DNA of 12,090 nt from Ahrensia sp. GTDB lineage: Bacteria; Pseudomonadota; Alphaproteobacteria; Rhizobiales; Rhizobiaceae. The notes beneath the pieces are model-generated. The model made no database searches, was not told the origin of the DNA, and saw nothing but the letters and a program-made list of their open reading frames with translations. The position numbers were made by a program, and so were the translations under genes. The DNA is taken from NCBI GenBank assembly GCA_002698425.1, contig NZXU01000043.1, positions 1 through 12,090 of the forward strand, given 5' to 3'. Of the stretch, positions 6,004 through 12,090 are shown piece by piece; position 1 is the first letter of the stretch, and the number at the start of each line of letters is the position of its first letter.

Positions 6004-6033
6004 TGGAACCTTCCAGCGCTGGAAGGTCATTTA
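6004..6033 (+). promoter_or_regulatory. CueR/HmrR-like copper operator and promoter
   Basis: ACCTTCCAGCGCTGGAAGGT at 6008-6027 is a perfect 20-bp palindrome with the CCTTCC/GGAAGG arms of CueR-type operators. It overlaps a weak -35 (TGGAAC, 6004-6009), and a CATTTA -10 follows 18 bases later. Its centre has a six-base gap rather than the seven seen in classical copA promoters, so binding and promoter spacing may differ. It lies about 35 bases before the DUF305 gene and most probably drives the DUF305-glutaredoxin pair under copper control. Confidence 0.7.
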
Positions 6034-6061
6034 CGTCACATCCGCAAATACGGAGGTGAGG

Positions 6062-6916
6062 ATGAGTTACAGTCGATTTTTCGCGATGATTGCTACGTCG
6101 ACCGTGGTGATGTTCGGTCTGATGTATTTGAACACATACGTTGTTGATCACGTTTTCTGGTCGGAGACCCGGGTCTACATGGCAGTCGTGATGGGCGCTA
6201 CGATGGCGTTCATCATGCTCGCTTTCATGTTGTCGATGTACGCAAGTCGCGGTCTGAACATCGCGATTTTTGCAGGTTCGATCGCAGTCTTCGCTGTCGC
6301 GCTTTGGCTGGTTCGCAGTCAGACTACCGTTGAGGACCGCAGTTATATGAGCGCCATGATCCCGCACCACTCCATCGCAATCATGACGTCTACACGAGCT
6401 AACATATCCGATCCGCGGGTAAGGAAGCTGGCCGACGGCATCATCTACGCCCAAGACAAAGAAATCGCCGAAATGCGTTATCTGATCGCCGATATTGCGG
6501 CGAACGGAGACGCTTCGGACGACAAAGCAGAGTCGGCGGCACGTCTGGCCGACGCGCGGGAGGCACTTTCAACGGAGGTTTTGGCCACCATCGATCCGGA
6601 ATTCCTGAAAGAGGAGGAGATCGCCGAAGTCTTCCCGGAAGGAGTGGCCTGTCGGTATGCCTACGCAGAGAAGAGCCCACCAGTTTTTGTCGTGGGCGAC
6701 ACGACTGACGGTCTGGTTGGGCTCGTCAAGATCAGCGGCGACTTGGTCCAGCTGCCAACGGAAGATGCAACGCGCCAAGGCGGCACTTTCGAAGCGGAAC
6801 CTATTGTGGCCGAACTGCGCGAAAGCGGCGATGGTGACCTCTACGATCTGATTGTGACTGCAGGAACCGAATATGAGGCCGGTTTCCGGGGCCACTATGT
6901 CTGCGCGGCTTCGTAG
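6062..6916 (+). CDS. DUF305 membrane protein with an added C-terminal domain
   Basis: A 284-residue protein with three predicted helices (about 5-25, 38-60, 64-84), then a DUF305 domain with SYMSAMIPHHSIAIM at 94-108. The HH pair with nearby Met residues is the family's likely metal site, and DUF305 genes are frequent in copper islands. After the helical DUF305 core (to about 145) comes an acidic helical linker and then an extra domain of about 90 residues (195-284, ACRYAYAEKSPPVFVVGD onward) that is not part of DUF305. ATG 6062 is favoured because GGAGG at 6052-6056 is five bases upstream; the GTG at 6056 overlaps that site. It follows the CueR-like palindrome and precedes the glutaredoxin gene by nine bases. 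The copper role is family- and context-based inference. Confidence 0.87.
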   Translation: MSYSRFFAMIATSTVVMFGLMYLNTYVVDHVFWSETRVYMAVVMGATMAFIMLAFMLSMYASRGLNIAIFAGSIAVFAVALWLVRSQTTVEDRSYMSAMIPHHSIAIMTSTRANISDPRVRKLADGIIYAQDKEIAEMRYLIADIAANGDASDDKAESAARLADAREALSTEVLATIDPEFLKEEEIAEVFPEGVACRYAYAEKSPPVFVVGDTTDGLVGLVKISGDLVQLPTEDATRQGGTFEAEPIVAELRESGDGDLYDLIVTAGTEYEAGFRGHYVCAAS

Positions 6917-6925
6917 GAGGCGGTC

Positions 6926-7300
6926 ATGATGACGGATGCAACGAAAAAGGCAGAACTCTATAGAATGGTCATGCCGGACCATATCTGCCCATACGGTTTG
7001 AAATCGAAGGATCTACTCAAACGCAAGGGCTTCGAGGTCAAGGACCATCATCTGACCACCCGTGCGGAAACCGATGCATTCATGGAACGGTACGGCGTCG
7101 AAACCACGCCGCAGATCTGCATCTCAGGTGAGCGTATCGGCGGTTATGATGAATTGCGGATCCGCTTGGGCATCGATCCCCTGGCGGAGGTGAGCCTCTC
7201 CAAAGAAATGGGTTTACCGTTATGTTTCGGAAGAAGGAGGATCGAAGATGCCCAACAAGCGGCACAAACCAAAGATAGTCACGAAGTAACGGCAGGTTGA
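6926..7300 (+). CDS. Glutaredoxin-like protein, 3' end replaced by IS3 sequence
   Basis: The first ~81 residues form a glutaredoxin fold with CPYG at 21-24, a TTPQ cis-Pro segment at about 59-62, and the glutathione-binding GGYDEL near 71-76. Glutaredoxins reduce disulfides using glutathione. After LG81 the sequence no longer resembles the family and runs into the 5' part of an IS3-type element (orfA start at 7248), ending at 7300 in a foreign tail of about 40 residues. Relatives in similar loci often continue into a membrane domain after this point, so a fused C-terminal part may have been lost; that is inference. GGAGG at 6916-6920 is five bases before ATG 6926. It is co-transcribed with the DUF305 gene. 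Confidence 0.82.
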   Translation: MMTDATKKAELYRMVMPDHICPYGLKSKDLLKRKGFEVKDHHLTTRAETDAFMERYGVETTPQICISGERIGGYDELRIRLGIDPLAEVSLSKEMGLPLCFGRRRIEDAQQAAQTKDSHEVTAG

Positions 7301-7370
7301 GGTGCTTGTCGGCCAGGGGATGGCGTGTGTGGATACGATCCGCGAGGTTCGCGTAACCGAGCAGACATAT
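7248..7370 (+). pseudogene. IS3-family OrfA remnant, 5' part
   Basis: From ATG 7248 the frame reads MPNKRHKPKIVTK, then a stop (TAA 7287-7289), then continues as RQVEVLVGQGM and TEQTY. This is the N-terminus of the helix-turn-helix OrfA of IS3-family elements, with a nonsense mutation. It stops resembling OrfA after TAT at 7370; the expected continuation (WRKQYGG) resumes at 8114, beyond an IS110-type remnant. The left end of the element is probably between 7170 and 7245, inside the former glutaredoxin gene; terminal repeats could not be fixed. Confidence 0.8.
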
Positions 7371-8048
7371 AATGGCTTCCTTGCTTTGAGATGCTGAGTA
7401 TGATCCGCTGGCAGGTTGCACTCCCCCTGAAGACCGCTTCGATCTTCTTGTCGAAGGAAATGATACCCCGATCGAGATCGCAGAACAGAACCCATAGTTC
7501 GGCGATGGCATCACGAGCTATCTCGCTCAACTCATTGGTCATGTCGCTGAGAATATCAGGGACCATCCGTCGCGCTTTGGTATTGACTTGCCAAAAGCGA
7601 CGCCGCGCTCGAGGAGTAGTCCTCTAATGTGGCAGATCGTCGCTGTGCGGTGGTTTACAAGGCGCTGCCTAGCGCGATGCAACGCCTTAATGTCCTGCTG
7701 CTCTTTAGTTCTCATCGGCACAAGTGGAATATGCGGCTGGCGCACCGCGGTGCGGATTGCCTCAGCGTCGTGTCCGTCGTTCTTTTGTCCCCTCACGAAC
7801 GGCTTCACATATTGCGGGCTTACGATCTTCACCAGATGCCCGAGTTCCTCGAACTTCCGCGCCCAGCAGAACGCGCCGGTGCAGGCTTCGATCGCGATGG
7901 TGCATGGCTCGATGCCGCTAAGTACACTGAGGAGTTGATCGCGCATCACTCGTCGTTTGAAGACCGGGCGGCCTCGTCGATCGGCTCCATGCAGTTGAAA
8001 GACGTTCCTCGCGATATCGATGTCGAGGATGTCTATGGCGGTCGTGGT
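7371..8048 (-). pseudogene. IS110-family transposase, truncated and frameshifted
   Basis: The N-terminal DEDD RuvC-like domain is recognisable. DIDIARNVF carries the first Asp; IAIEAC carries the Glu; KNDGHDAEAI carries the two following Asp. The expected start is ACG (8046-8048) behind AAGGAGAG, so the start codon has apparently mutated from ATG. One base appears deleted near 7560: the frame ending KSIPKRDG continues one frame over as MVPDILSDMTNEL and IAELWVLFCDLD. The gene ends at about CQRIILSISKQG, before the serine-containing C-terminal domain, at the junction with IS3 sequence. It cannot make an active transposase. Confidence 0.82.
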
Positions 8049-8110
8049 TCTCTCCTTTTATGTCGACGGCCGAAGTTTGCCGAGGTGGAGGGAGAGCCGT
8101 CCATCCCACT
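7371..8110 (-). mobile_element. IS110-family remnant inserted into the IS3 OrfA
   Basis: This ~740-base block separates the two halves of the IS3 orfA almost without loss of target sequence (at most two codons). On the minus strand it carries most of the N-terminal DEDD part of an IS110-type transposase plus about 60 bases of upstream sequence. Intact IS110 elements are roughly 1.2-1.5 kb; here the C-terminal transposase domain and the downstream end are absent, the break lying within a few bases of the orfA junction at 7370/7371. Confidence 0.75.
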
Positions 8111-8253
8111 AGCTGGCGCAAGCAATATGGCGGTATGGGAACGGACCAGCTGAGAGAACTCAAGCGCCTGCAATAGGAGAACGAGCGGCTGCGGAAGGCT
8201 GTTTCGGATCTGACGCTGGACAAGCTTATCCTGCACGAGGCCGCAAAGGGAAA
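8111..8253 (+). pseudogene. IS3-family OrfA remnant, 3' part
   Basis: The frame from 8111 reads SWRKQYGGMGTDQLRELKRLQ, then TAG (8174-8176), then ENERLRKAVSDLTLDKLIL and HEAAKGN. This is the C-terminal leucine-zipper half of the IS3 OrfA whose N-terminal half lies at 7248-7370. After about 8253 the similarity stops and no OrfB (DDE integrase) is present, so the element is truncated. Bases 8254-8387, up to the IS5 element, show no gene I can support. Confidence 0.8.
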
Positions 8254-8387
8254 TGTATGGACCGCCCCGGGTGTGCAGGCAGGATTTCGGTCTGCGCTGA
8301 ACATTTGCGTCAATGTATCCGGCCTCTGTGTGGAGCAGCCTAGCTCCCGGCCTCGATGGGTATCCGCATGCCGAATGGGGCTTTCTA

Positions 8388-9534
8388 GAGACCTGTGCGC
8401 GGGTAGCGCTTTCTCGTTGATTTCATGGCCGTTCGGCAGCGCAGTTCAGCCCATAGCCATTGGCGATGCCGATGGCTCCTCGGCGTAAGCGTGGTGACCT
8501 CAGGGTTGTCGTGTTGGTCACGTCGCGGTGACGATCACCAGACCGCGTTTGAGATTGCAGGCGATAGCGGTGAGATGAACTTGGATGGCCGCCTTGGCCA
8601 ATCCCTGCCATCGCATGCGACGAAGGCCGTAGCTTCGCTTCCAGGTGCCAAAGATTTTCTCGACCCGGCCACGTATACGGTGGATCGGTGGGTTCCGGGC
8701 ATCGAGTCGCTTTCGGGTTTCGGCTTCGTCACGGCCCCAGATGCCGGTAGCAACGATGCGTGGCGTGCCGCCCTTGGCGCGCACGGCATCACCAAATTGC
8801 GTTCCCCGATAGGCGCTGTCGGCAAAAACCTCGCCGGGATCGTCCGGCAAAGCCTGCGGGCCAGCCTTGCCATCATTGACATTGGCCGGAGTGATCGCGA
8901 CCTCTTCAACCAGCGCAGTATCGGCGTCGGCGCCCACATGGGCTTTGAAGCCGTGAACCGCTGGTCTGCCCTTGTGCTTAACCCAATGCGCGTCGCCGTC
9001 CTCCTCGCTTGCCGAGGCAATGATGGTCGCATCGACGAGCGTACCGGTCTTGATCGTGCTTGCCTTGGCCTTGAACTGGCCGGTGATTTCATGGAACAGT
9101 GACCGATACAGTTCATGCGCCACAAGGGCTTTGCGGAAACGGACAAAGGCGGTGCGCTCGGGTGTCGGCTCTGATGCCGAAAATCCACAGAACCGCCGGA
9201 ACGAAGCTCGGTCATTCAACGCCTCGGATAGTTTTACATACGACAGGTCCTACCAGATCGAAAGCAGCATCGCCTTGAACAGTGCCAGCGGCGGCCATGC
9301 CGGTTCGCCCTTGGCCGCGCAGTAGATCGCAGCCAAACAAAATCTTCGACAGGCAACCGGTCGATGAGGCTGGAAAGTTCGTCCAGTGAAGAACGCCGTC
9401 GGCCGCCGCCAATAGCGAACCTGAACGTTCCCTGACCAATCTGTCGCAGCGCCATCGCCACCCTCAGTGCTCTGTTCAAATCGAGGGAATCAGAAATACT
9501 CACTGTCGTCCAGCGCTACCCGCGCACAGGTCTC
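8388..9534 (-). mobile_element. IS5-family insertion sequence with perfect 23-bp terminal inverted repeats
   Basis: GAGACCTGTGCGCGGGTAGC and three further bases at 8388-8410 recur exactly, inverted, at 9512-9534, enclosing a decayed IS5-family transposase on the minus strand. The 1147-base size fits the family. The flanking bases (TCTA on the left, ATTA on the right) do not form an obvious target duplication, which suggests later rearrangement or that the element recombined with another copy. Just outside the right end lies a fragment resembling the C-terminus of cbtA. Confidence 0.88.
8518..9455 (-). pseudogene. IS5-family DDE transposase with one frameshift and one nonsense codon
   Basis: The start at 9455 reads MALRQIGQGTFRFA and RRRSSLDELSS, matching the N-terminus of IS5-type transposases. 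Around 9330-9350 the frame shifts; it resumes as AAIYCAAKGEPAWPPLALF. A TAG at 9250-9252 replaces the Tyr expected after IW, then DLSYVKLSEALNDRASFRRF leads into a long intact stretch. The DDE residues are visible: Asp in LVDATIIASAS, Asp in ADSAYRG, and Glu in RGRVEKIFGTWKR. The catalytic core is well preserved but the two lesions should prevent a full-length product unless programmed frameshifting and readthrough occur. Confidence 0.88.
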
Positions 9535-9624
9535 ATTAATGGTGATAATCTGCCGGCGCTCACCTCTGCTCTATTTTTCCTTTTCCTTGGCGCAGTTGTC
9601 GGCTTGCAGCGCGATCGCGCATGA
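9535..9624 (+). pseudogene. Probable C-terminal fragment of a second CbtA
   Basis: Directly outside the right repeat of the IS5 element, the plus strand encodes NLPALTSALFFLFLGAVVGL and ends RDRA, stop at 9622-9624. The segment TSALFFLFLGAVVG matches the last helix of CbtA at 1078-1752 (TSALFWLFLGAVLG) at 12 of 14 residues, and the DNA also aligns, with many synonymous changes. This suggests an older, diverged cbtA whose 5' part was removed by the IS events. The match is short, so chance is not excluded. No gene was seen in 9625-9811. Confidence 0.55.
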
Positions 9625-9811
9625 ATGCGACTGCGGTTCGAGAACGCTCGATTTCTTTTGTCACCGCGTATCAGGCGGGCGAGGATGCCCACTTGCGACG
9701 GGCAGATTCCAGTCTGTGACAATTGGATACATTTTTAGGATCATTGAAACAGAATTTAGCGAAATTCAAAGCGTATGCTGGGAGTGTATGTTGACAGAAT
9801 AGGAGTAAAAA

Positions 9812-10486
9812 ATGAGAAAAGCCCTCCTGGCGGCCTTCGCCGCAACGCTTGTTGCCGCCACCAATTCCGCATTCGCTGATCCTGGATACTCGCGACATGA
9901 AAACCGTGCCAGTCCTTCCTACGATCGTCAGGAGATGATGCGAGGGACCGGTAGTTGGAATATGCAGGGCGGTCCCATGGGCGGCTCGGATATGATGCAG
10001 ATGATGCGCATGATGCAGATGATGAACAGCCAACGCGATGGCATGGGAATCGGCGGAATGCCAATGGGCATGGGTGGTATGTTCGCGGCTGGCAATGGTG
10101 CCTTTGTCCAGTCGCTGGATGCTGATGATGACGGTCAGGTGACCTCGGAAGAATTTAGTACCGGGTTGACCGCTATCCTCAAGAACAATGATCGCGACGG
10201 GAACGGAACTCTCTCGATCAATGAGTTCGATCCTGCTTACGCCGCCACCGTCCGCTGGCAGATGGTCGATCAGTTCCAGGCGCTAGACGACAACGGCGAT
10301 GGCCAAGTTACCGTAGACGAGATTACCGCTGCAGCCGATCGCGCAGGCCGGATGAGGATGCGTGGTGGCCCCGGTTTCGGTATGCCGATGTACCGTGACG
10401 AAATGCGTGGCAATCAGCCCGCAGTTGGTGCGCCGAGGCAGCAGCGCATGCAGATGATGGATGATGCCGGCGCTGGCGAAAACTGA
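9812..10486 (+). CDS. Secreted Met-rich EF-hand protein
   Basis: A 224-residue protein with a signal peptide (about 1-22, AFA before DPGY), then a Met/Gly-rich region at 41-92 (DMMQMMRMMQMM, GGMPMGMGGM), then three EF-hand loops: DADDDGQVTSEE at 103-114, DRDGNGTLSINE at 127-138 and DDNGDGQVTVDE at 159-170. The tail (176-216) is again rich in Met and Arg. EF-hand loops bind Ca(II); the Met clusters are candidate Cu(I) or Ag(I) ligands. AGGAGT lies just before ATG 9812. A weak hairpin follows the stop. The function is unknown; a periplasmic metal sponge is an inference from composition and context. Confidence 0.87.
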   Translation: MRKALLAAFAATLVAATNSAFADPGYSRHENRASPSYDRQEMMRGTGSWNMQGGPMGGSDMMQMMRMMQMMNSQRDGMGIGGMPMGMGGMFAAGNGAFVQSLDADDDGQVTSEEFSTGLTAILKNNDRDGNGTLSINEFDPAYAATVRWQMVDQFQALDDNGDGQVTVDEITAAADRAGRMRMRGGPGFGMPMYRDEMRGNQPAVGAPRQQRMQMMDDAGAGEN

Positions 10487-10496
10487 TCGCCAAGGC

Positions 10497-10519
10497 GGAG
10501 CCCGTTCAACCCGGGCTCC
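10497..10519. terminator. Weak hairpin after the EF-hand gene
   Basis: GGAGCCCG (10497-10504) pairs exactly with CGGGCTCC (10512-10519) across a seven-base loop, ten bases after the EF-hand stop. No T run follows (GTCGTG), so it is more likely a partial terminator or an mRNA 3'-end stabiliser. Confidence 0.45.
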
Positions 10520-10554
10520 GTCGTGCCATCGCATTCGGGGTCGCGGAGACCATT

Positions 10555-10647
10555 ATGACGAACGAATATGGTTTTGGTTTCGGGATGGGTGGCGTCGGCA
10601 TGCTACTCGTCACTGTTCTGGTGATCCTCGCGATTGCCGCCCCCTGA
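10555..10647 (+). CDS. 30-residue single-helix membrane peptide
   Basis: The frame reads MTNEYGFGFGMGGVGMLLVT and continues VLVILAIAAP, then TGA at 10645-10647. It has a Gly/Phe-rich start and one hydrophobic helix (about 14-29). GGAG at 10545-10548 lies six bases before ATG, a good ribosome site, which supports translation of an otherwise short frame. It sits between the EF-hand gene and the methyltransferase-like gene in the same orientation. The function is unknown; peptides of this type are common in metal-resistance clusters but I cannot name a family. Confidence 0.6.
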   Translation: MTNEYGFGFGMGGVGMLLVTVLVILAIAAP

Positions 10648-10669
10648 TGAAATTCCTGCGAAAATAGGT

Positions 10670-10729
10670 ATGCCGATGCATCCCGGAAGTGGTCTGTCGC
10701 TACCGCACCGCGGCAAAGCTGCCAGATGA
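10670..10729 (+). CDS. Possible 19-residue leader peptide translationally coupled to the next gene
   Basis: ATG 10670 (MPMHPGSGLSLPHRGKAAR) ends at TGA 10727-10729, which overlaps the ATG 10726 of the following gene as ATGA. The downstream gene lacks a clear ribosome site of its own, so coupling would make sense. Only ATAGG lies upstream, and the peptide has no family features, so this could be chance. Confidence 0.25.
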   Translation: MPMHPGSGLSLPHRGKAAR

Positions 10730-11355
10730 CCGTAGATATCAATCAGTGGATCGGCCTCTGGCCATTCGCCGTCCTCTTCATTGTCGTGGGCGTCTGGGGT
10801 GCCTACTACTTTCTAGCCCCGTCAGGTTGGCGCGAATGGACCGGCGCGGGGCTGGTTCAGGCTTTTATCATCGCCCTCTATGCAGAGATGTACGGCTTCC
10901 CGCTCACGGTCTATCTTCTCGCAAGTTTACTGCCGTTCGAGATGCCAATCACAGAATCAAGCGGCCACCTTTGGAGCTCTCTCCTAGGATTCGGCCGCCT
11001 TGGCGCGGCGGTCGAAGCCATTGTCGCCTGGCCACTTATACTCTTCGGGATGCTGCTGATCGTGAAGGGCTGGGTTAGGATCTATTTTCTCGGCGACGAG
11101 CTTGTGACCAGCGGTATTTATGGAACGATCCGGCACCCGCAGTATGCCGGGATATTCCTCTTGATCGCCGGTCAACTCGTGAACTGGCCGACCCTTCCGG
11201 GTATCGTGCTCGCGCCGGTGATCGCTTGGCTCTATCTCGGTCTTGCTGCCCGGGAGGACAGGCTATTGGCAGATCGCTTCGGAAACGCATTCGAAGAATA
11301 CCGGTCCGCCGTGCCTCGTTTCGTGCCGCGGTGGAAGTTCTTTGGTTCTGAATAG
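10726..11355 (+). CDS. Isoprenylcysteine carboxyl methyltransferase-family membrane protein
   Basis: A 209-residue membrane protein. Helices are visible near 9-31, 42-69, 98-118, 140-152 and 154-173. The C-terminal signature of the ICMT/phospholipid-methyltransferase-like family is clear: LVTSGIYGTIRHPQYAG (126-142, with RHP at 136-138), then AAREDRLL (174-181) and EEYRSAVPRFVP near the end, the region that binds S-adenosylmethionine in family members. Bacterial members of this family often occur in metal or electron-transfer clusters, and their substrates are mostly unknown. No strong Shine-Dalgarno is seen before ATG 10726; it may depend on the leader that ends in the overlapping ATGA. It follows the EF-hand and the 30-aa genes in the same direction. 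Confidence 0.85.
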   Translation: MTVDINQWIGLWPFAVLFIVVGVWGAYYFLAPSGWREWTGAGLVQAFIIALYAEMYGFPLTVYLLASLLPFEMPITESSGHLWSSLLGFGRLGAAVEAIVAWPLILFGMLLIVKGWVRIYFLGDELVTSGIYGTIRHPQYAGIFLLIAGQLVNWPTLPGIVLAPVIAWLYLGLAAREDRLLADRFGNAFEEYRSAVPRFVPRWKFFGSE

Positions 11356-11434
11356 GCGGTGCTTCGGACTGGGCTTTCCCCGCAGTAGCTTTTGCCCCTT
11401 ACGAAATCCGACTGAATGTCAAGAAATCGGTTAG

Positions 11435-11896
11435 AAGTCAGTTTCAGGCGCCATCGAGTCGAACGTGGGAGCGATACCTTGCCAGAAGTATCCACACGAA
11501 TGGTACACCTCGAGCGCAATACCCCGCACGCACAGTTCGCTTCTACCGCCGTCGAAGATCGATCTTTTACAGCATGCGGTTCATATATATGCCGGACTGC
11601 TGATCGGCATCATCATGCTGATCCGATTTGGGCTATCCTACATGAGAACGGTCGCGCCGTTCCCGACATCCCAGAAATGGCAAGACCGACTGGCGCGGAT
11701 CGTACATCTCGGGCTTTACTTCTCGGTACTACACCAGGTCGCGGCCTGGGCCATTACCTCATATTTTTGGGCACCGGCGAGGTTAGTCCACGCATATATC
11801 TGGAAGATTATTCTTGTAGTGGCATTCTTCCACATCGTCGCCGCCGTCTATCACCTGATAAGCGGCGATGGTATGTTCGGTAGGGTGACTGTCTGA
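11435..11896 (+). pseudogene. Cytochrome b561-like paralogue lacking helix 1
   Basis: From EWYTSSAIPRTH onward this matches the cytochrome b at 1754-2269 over its whole length (LLPPSxxDLLQHAxHxYAG, RIVHLGLYFSVLHQ, PARLVHAYIW, HIVAAVYHLISGD), with clear divergence in both protein and DNA. The first helix and its LLHWLV heme ligand are absent: the frame upstream opens at 11435 after a TAG and contains no hydrophobic segment, and no other frame restores it. The only possible start is GTG 11465 with no ribosome site. Three of four helices, with the His pairs of helices 2-4, remain. It is probably a broken gene, though a short form cannot be ruled out. Nothing else was seen from 11356 to 11434. 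Confidence 0.78.
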
Positions 11897-11952
11897 GATG
11901 AGCCTGAGGCTGACGAGGCATGCACGCGCGGCGTCGGTGACTTTGGACGGGT

Positions 11953-12090
11953 TGTTGATCGGCGTGGAATAAGGACCCCGTTTTCGGGGTGACCGGCGTC
12001 CAAAAGGGACCCCGTAAACAATGGGGTTCACAAAGGCTCTCGAGATTAACGGAGAGCCTCATTTGGGATGCTGGTTGTGGAGACGATTGC
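11953..12090 (+). mobile_element. Left end of an IS21-family element (continues beyond window)
   Basis: TGTTGATCGGCGTGGAATAA begins what looks like an IS21-type terminus, followed by repeated end motifs (GGACCCCG, then GGCGTCCAAAAGGGACCCCG) as these elements carry for IstA binding. Small dyads lie at 11975-11990 (ACCCCGTTTTCGGGGT) and at 12034-12041/12052-12059 (AGGCTCTC/GAGAGCCT). The istA start follows at 12068. The element lies 56 bases after the cytochrome b remnant. Confidence 0.75.
12068..12090 (+). CDS. istA: IstA transposase, first codons only (runs off window)
   Basis: ATG 12068 opens MLVVETI, the usual N-terminus of IS21-family IstA (followed in relatives by KIRRA). Only seven complete codons are inside the window. 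The position about 115 bases inside the element end agrees with IS21 organisation. Confidence 0.65.

Noticed and set aside
8254..8387. Short frames between the IS3 fragment and the IS5 element
   Set aside because: None gives a recognisable protein or a ribosome site; I looked for the missing 5' part of the second cbtA and did not find it here.
8425..9102. A 225-codon plus-strand open frame
   Set aside because: It is the antisense of the IS5-family transposase, which has recognisable DDE motifs.
1..12090. CRISPR array, toxin-antitoxin pair, rRNA or replication origin
   Set aside because: No regularly spaced repeats, paired toxin-antitoxin frames, rRNA segments or iteron clusters were found.

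Overview
The window looks like part of a metal-handling genomic island from an alphaproteobacterium. Gene content, moderately high GC and the insertion-sequence types recall sphingomonads or Rhizobiales, but this is inference and no housekeeping marker fixes the taxon. It holds copper and cobalt genes, several electron-transfer proteins, one tRNA, and much insertion-sequence (IS) debris in the right half.

Layout: (1) 1-540, the 3' end of a copper-exporting P-type ATPase. (2) 626-2269, a cobalamin riboswitch followed by cbtB, cbtA and a cytochrome b561-like gene, apparently one operon for cobalt entry. (3) 2290-2366, a tRNA-Thr(UGU) on the minus strand with an odd T stem. (4) 2576-3098, a MerR-type (CueR/HmrR-like) promoter candidate and a 153-aa membrane protein. 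(5) 5771 down to 3224, a minus-strand operon: a small His/Cys protein, a cytochrome c' with a Met-rich insert, a diheme cytochrome c, a multicopper oxidase reduced to its Tat signal and its last ~45 codons, a terminator hairpin, then a DUF411 gene that lacks its CGCC segment. (6) 6008-7300, a 20-bp CueR-like palindrome driving a DUF305 membrane protein and a glutaredoxin whose 3' end runs into IS sequence.

(7) 7248-9534 is a graveyard of mobile elements: an IS3-type orfA split by an IS110-type remnant, then an IS5-family element with perfect 23-bp terminal inverted repeats but a broken transposase. (8) 9535-9624, immediately outside that element, encodes what looks like the C-terminus of a second CbtA. 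(9) 9812-11355 carries a Met-rich EF-hand secreted protein, a 30-aa membrane peptide and an isoprenylcysteine-methyltransferase-like membrane protein. (10) 11435-11896 is a second cytochrome b561-like gene without its first helix. (11) 11953-12090 is the left end of an IS21-family element with the first codons of istA.

Together the genes suggest copper export from the cytoplasm (CopA), periplasmic copper binding or oxidation (DUF305, DUF411, Met/His-rich proteins, multicopper oxidase), and c- and b-type cytochromes that could carry electrons to or from that chemistry. Cobalt uptake is controlled separately by B12. The locus appears to be decaying: the oxidase, DUF411, glutaredoxin, second cbtA and second cytochrome b all show losses, so the most novel features are the altered metalloproteins and the pattern of gene erosion.
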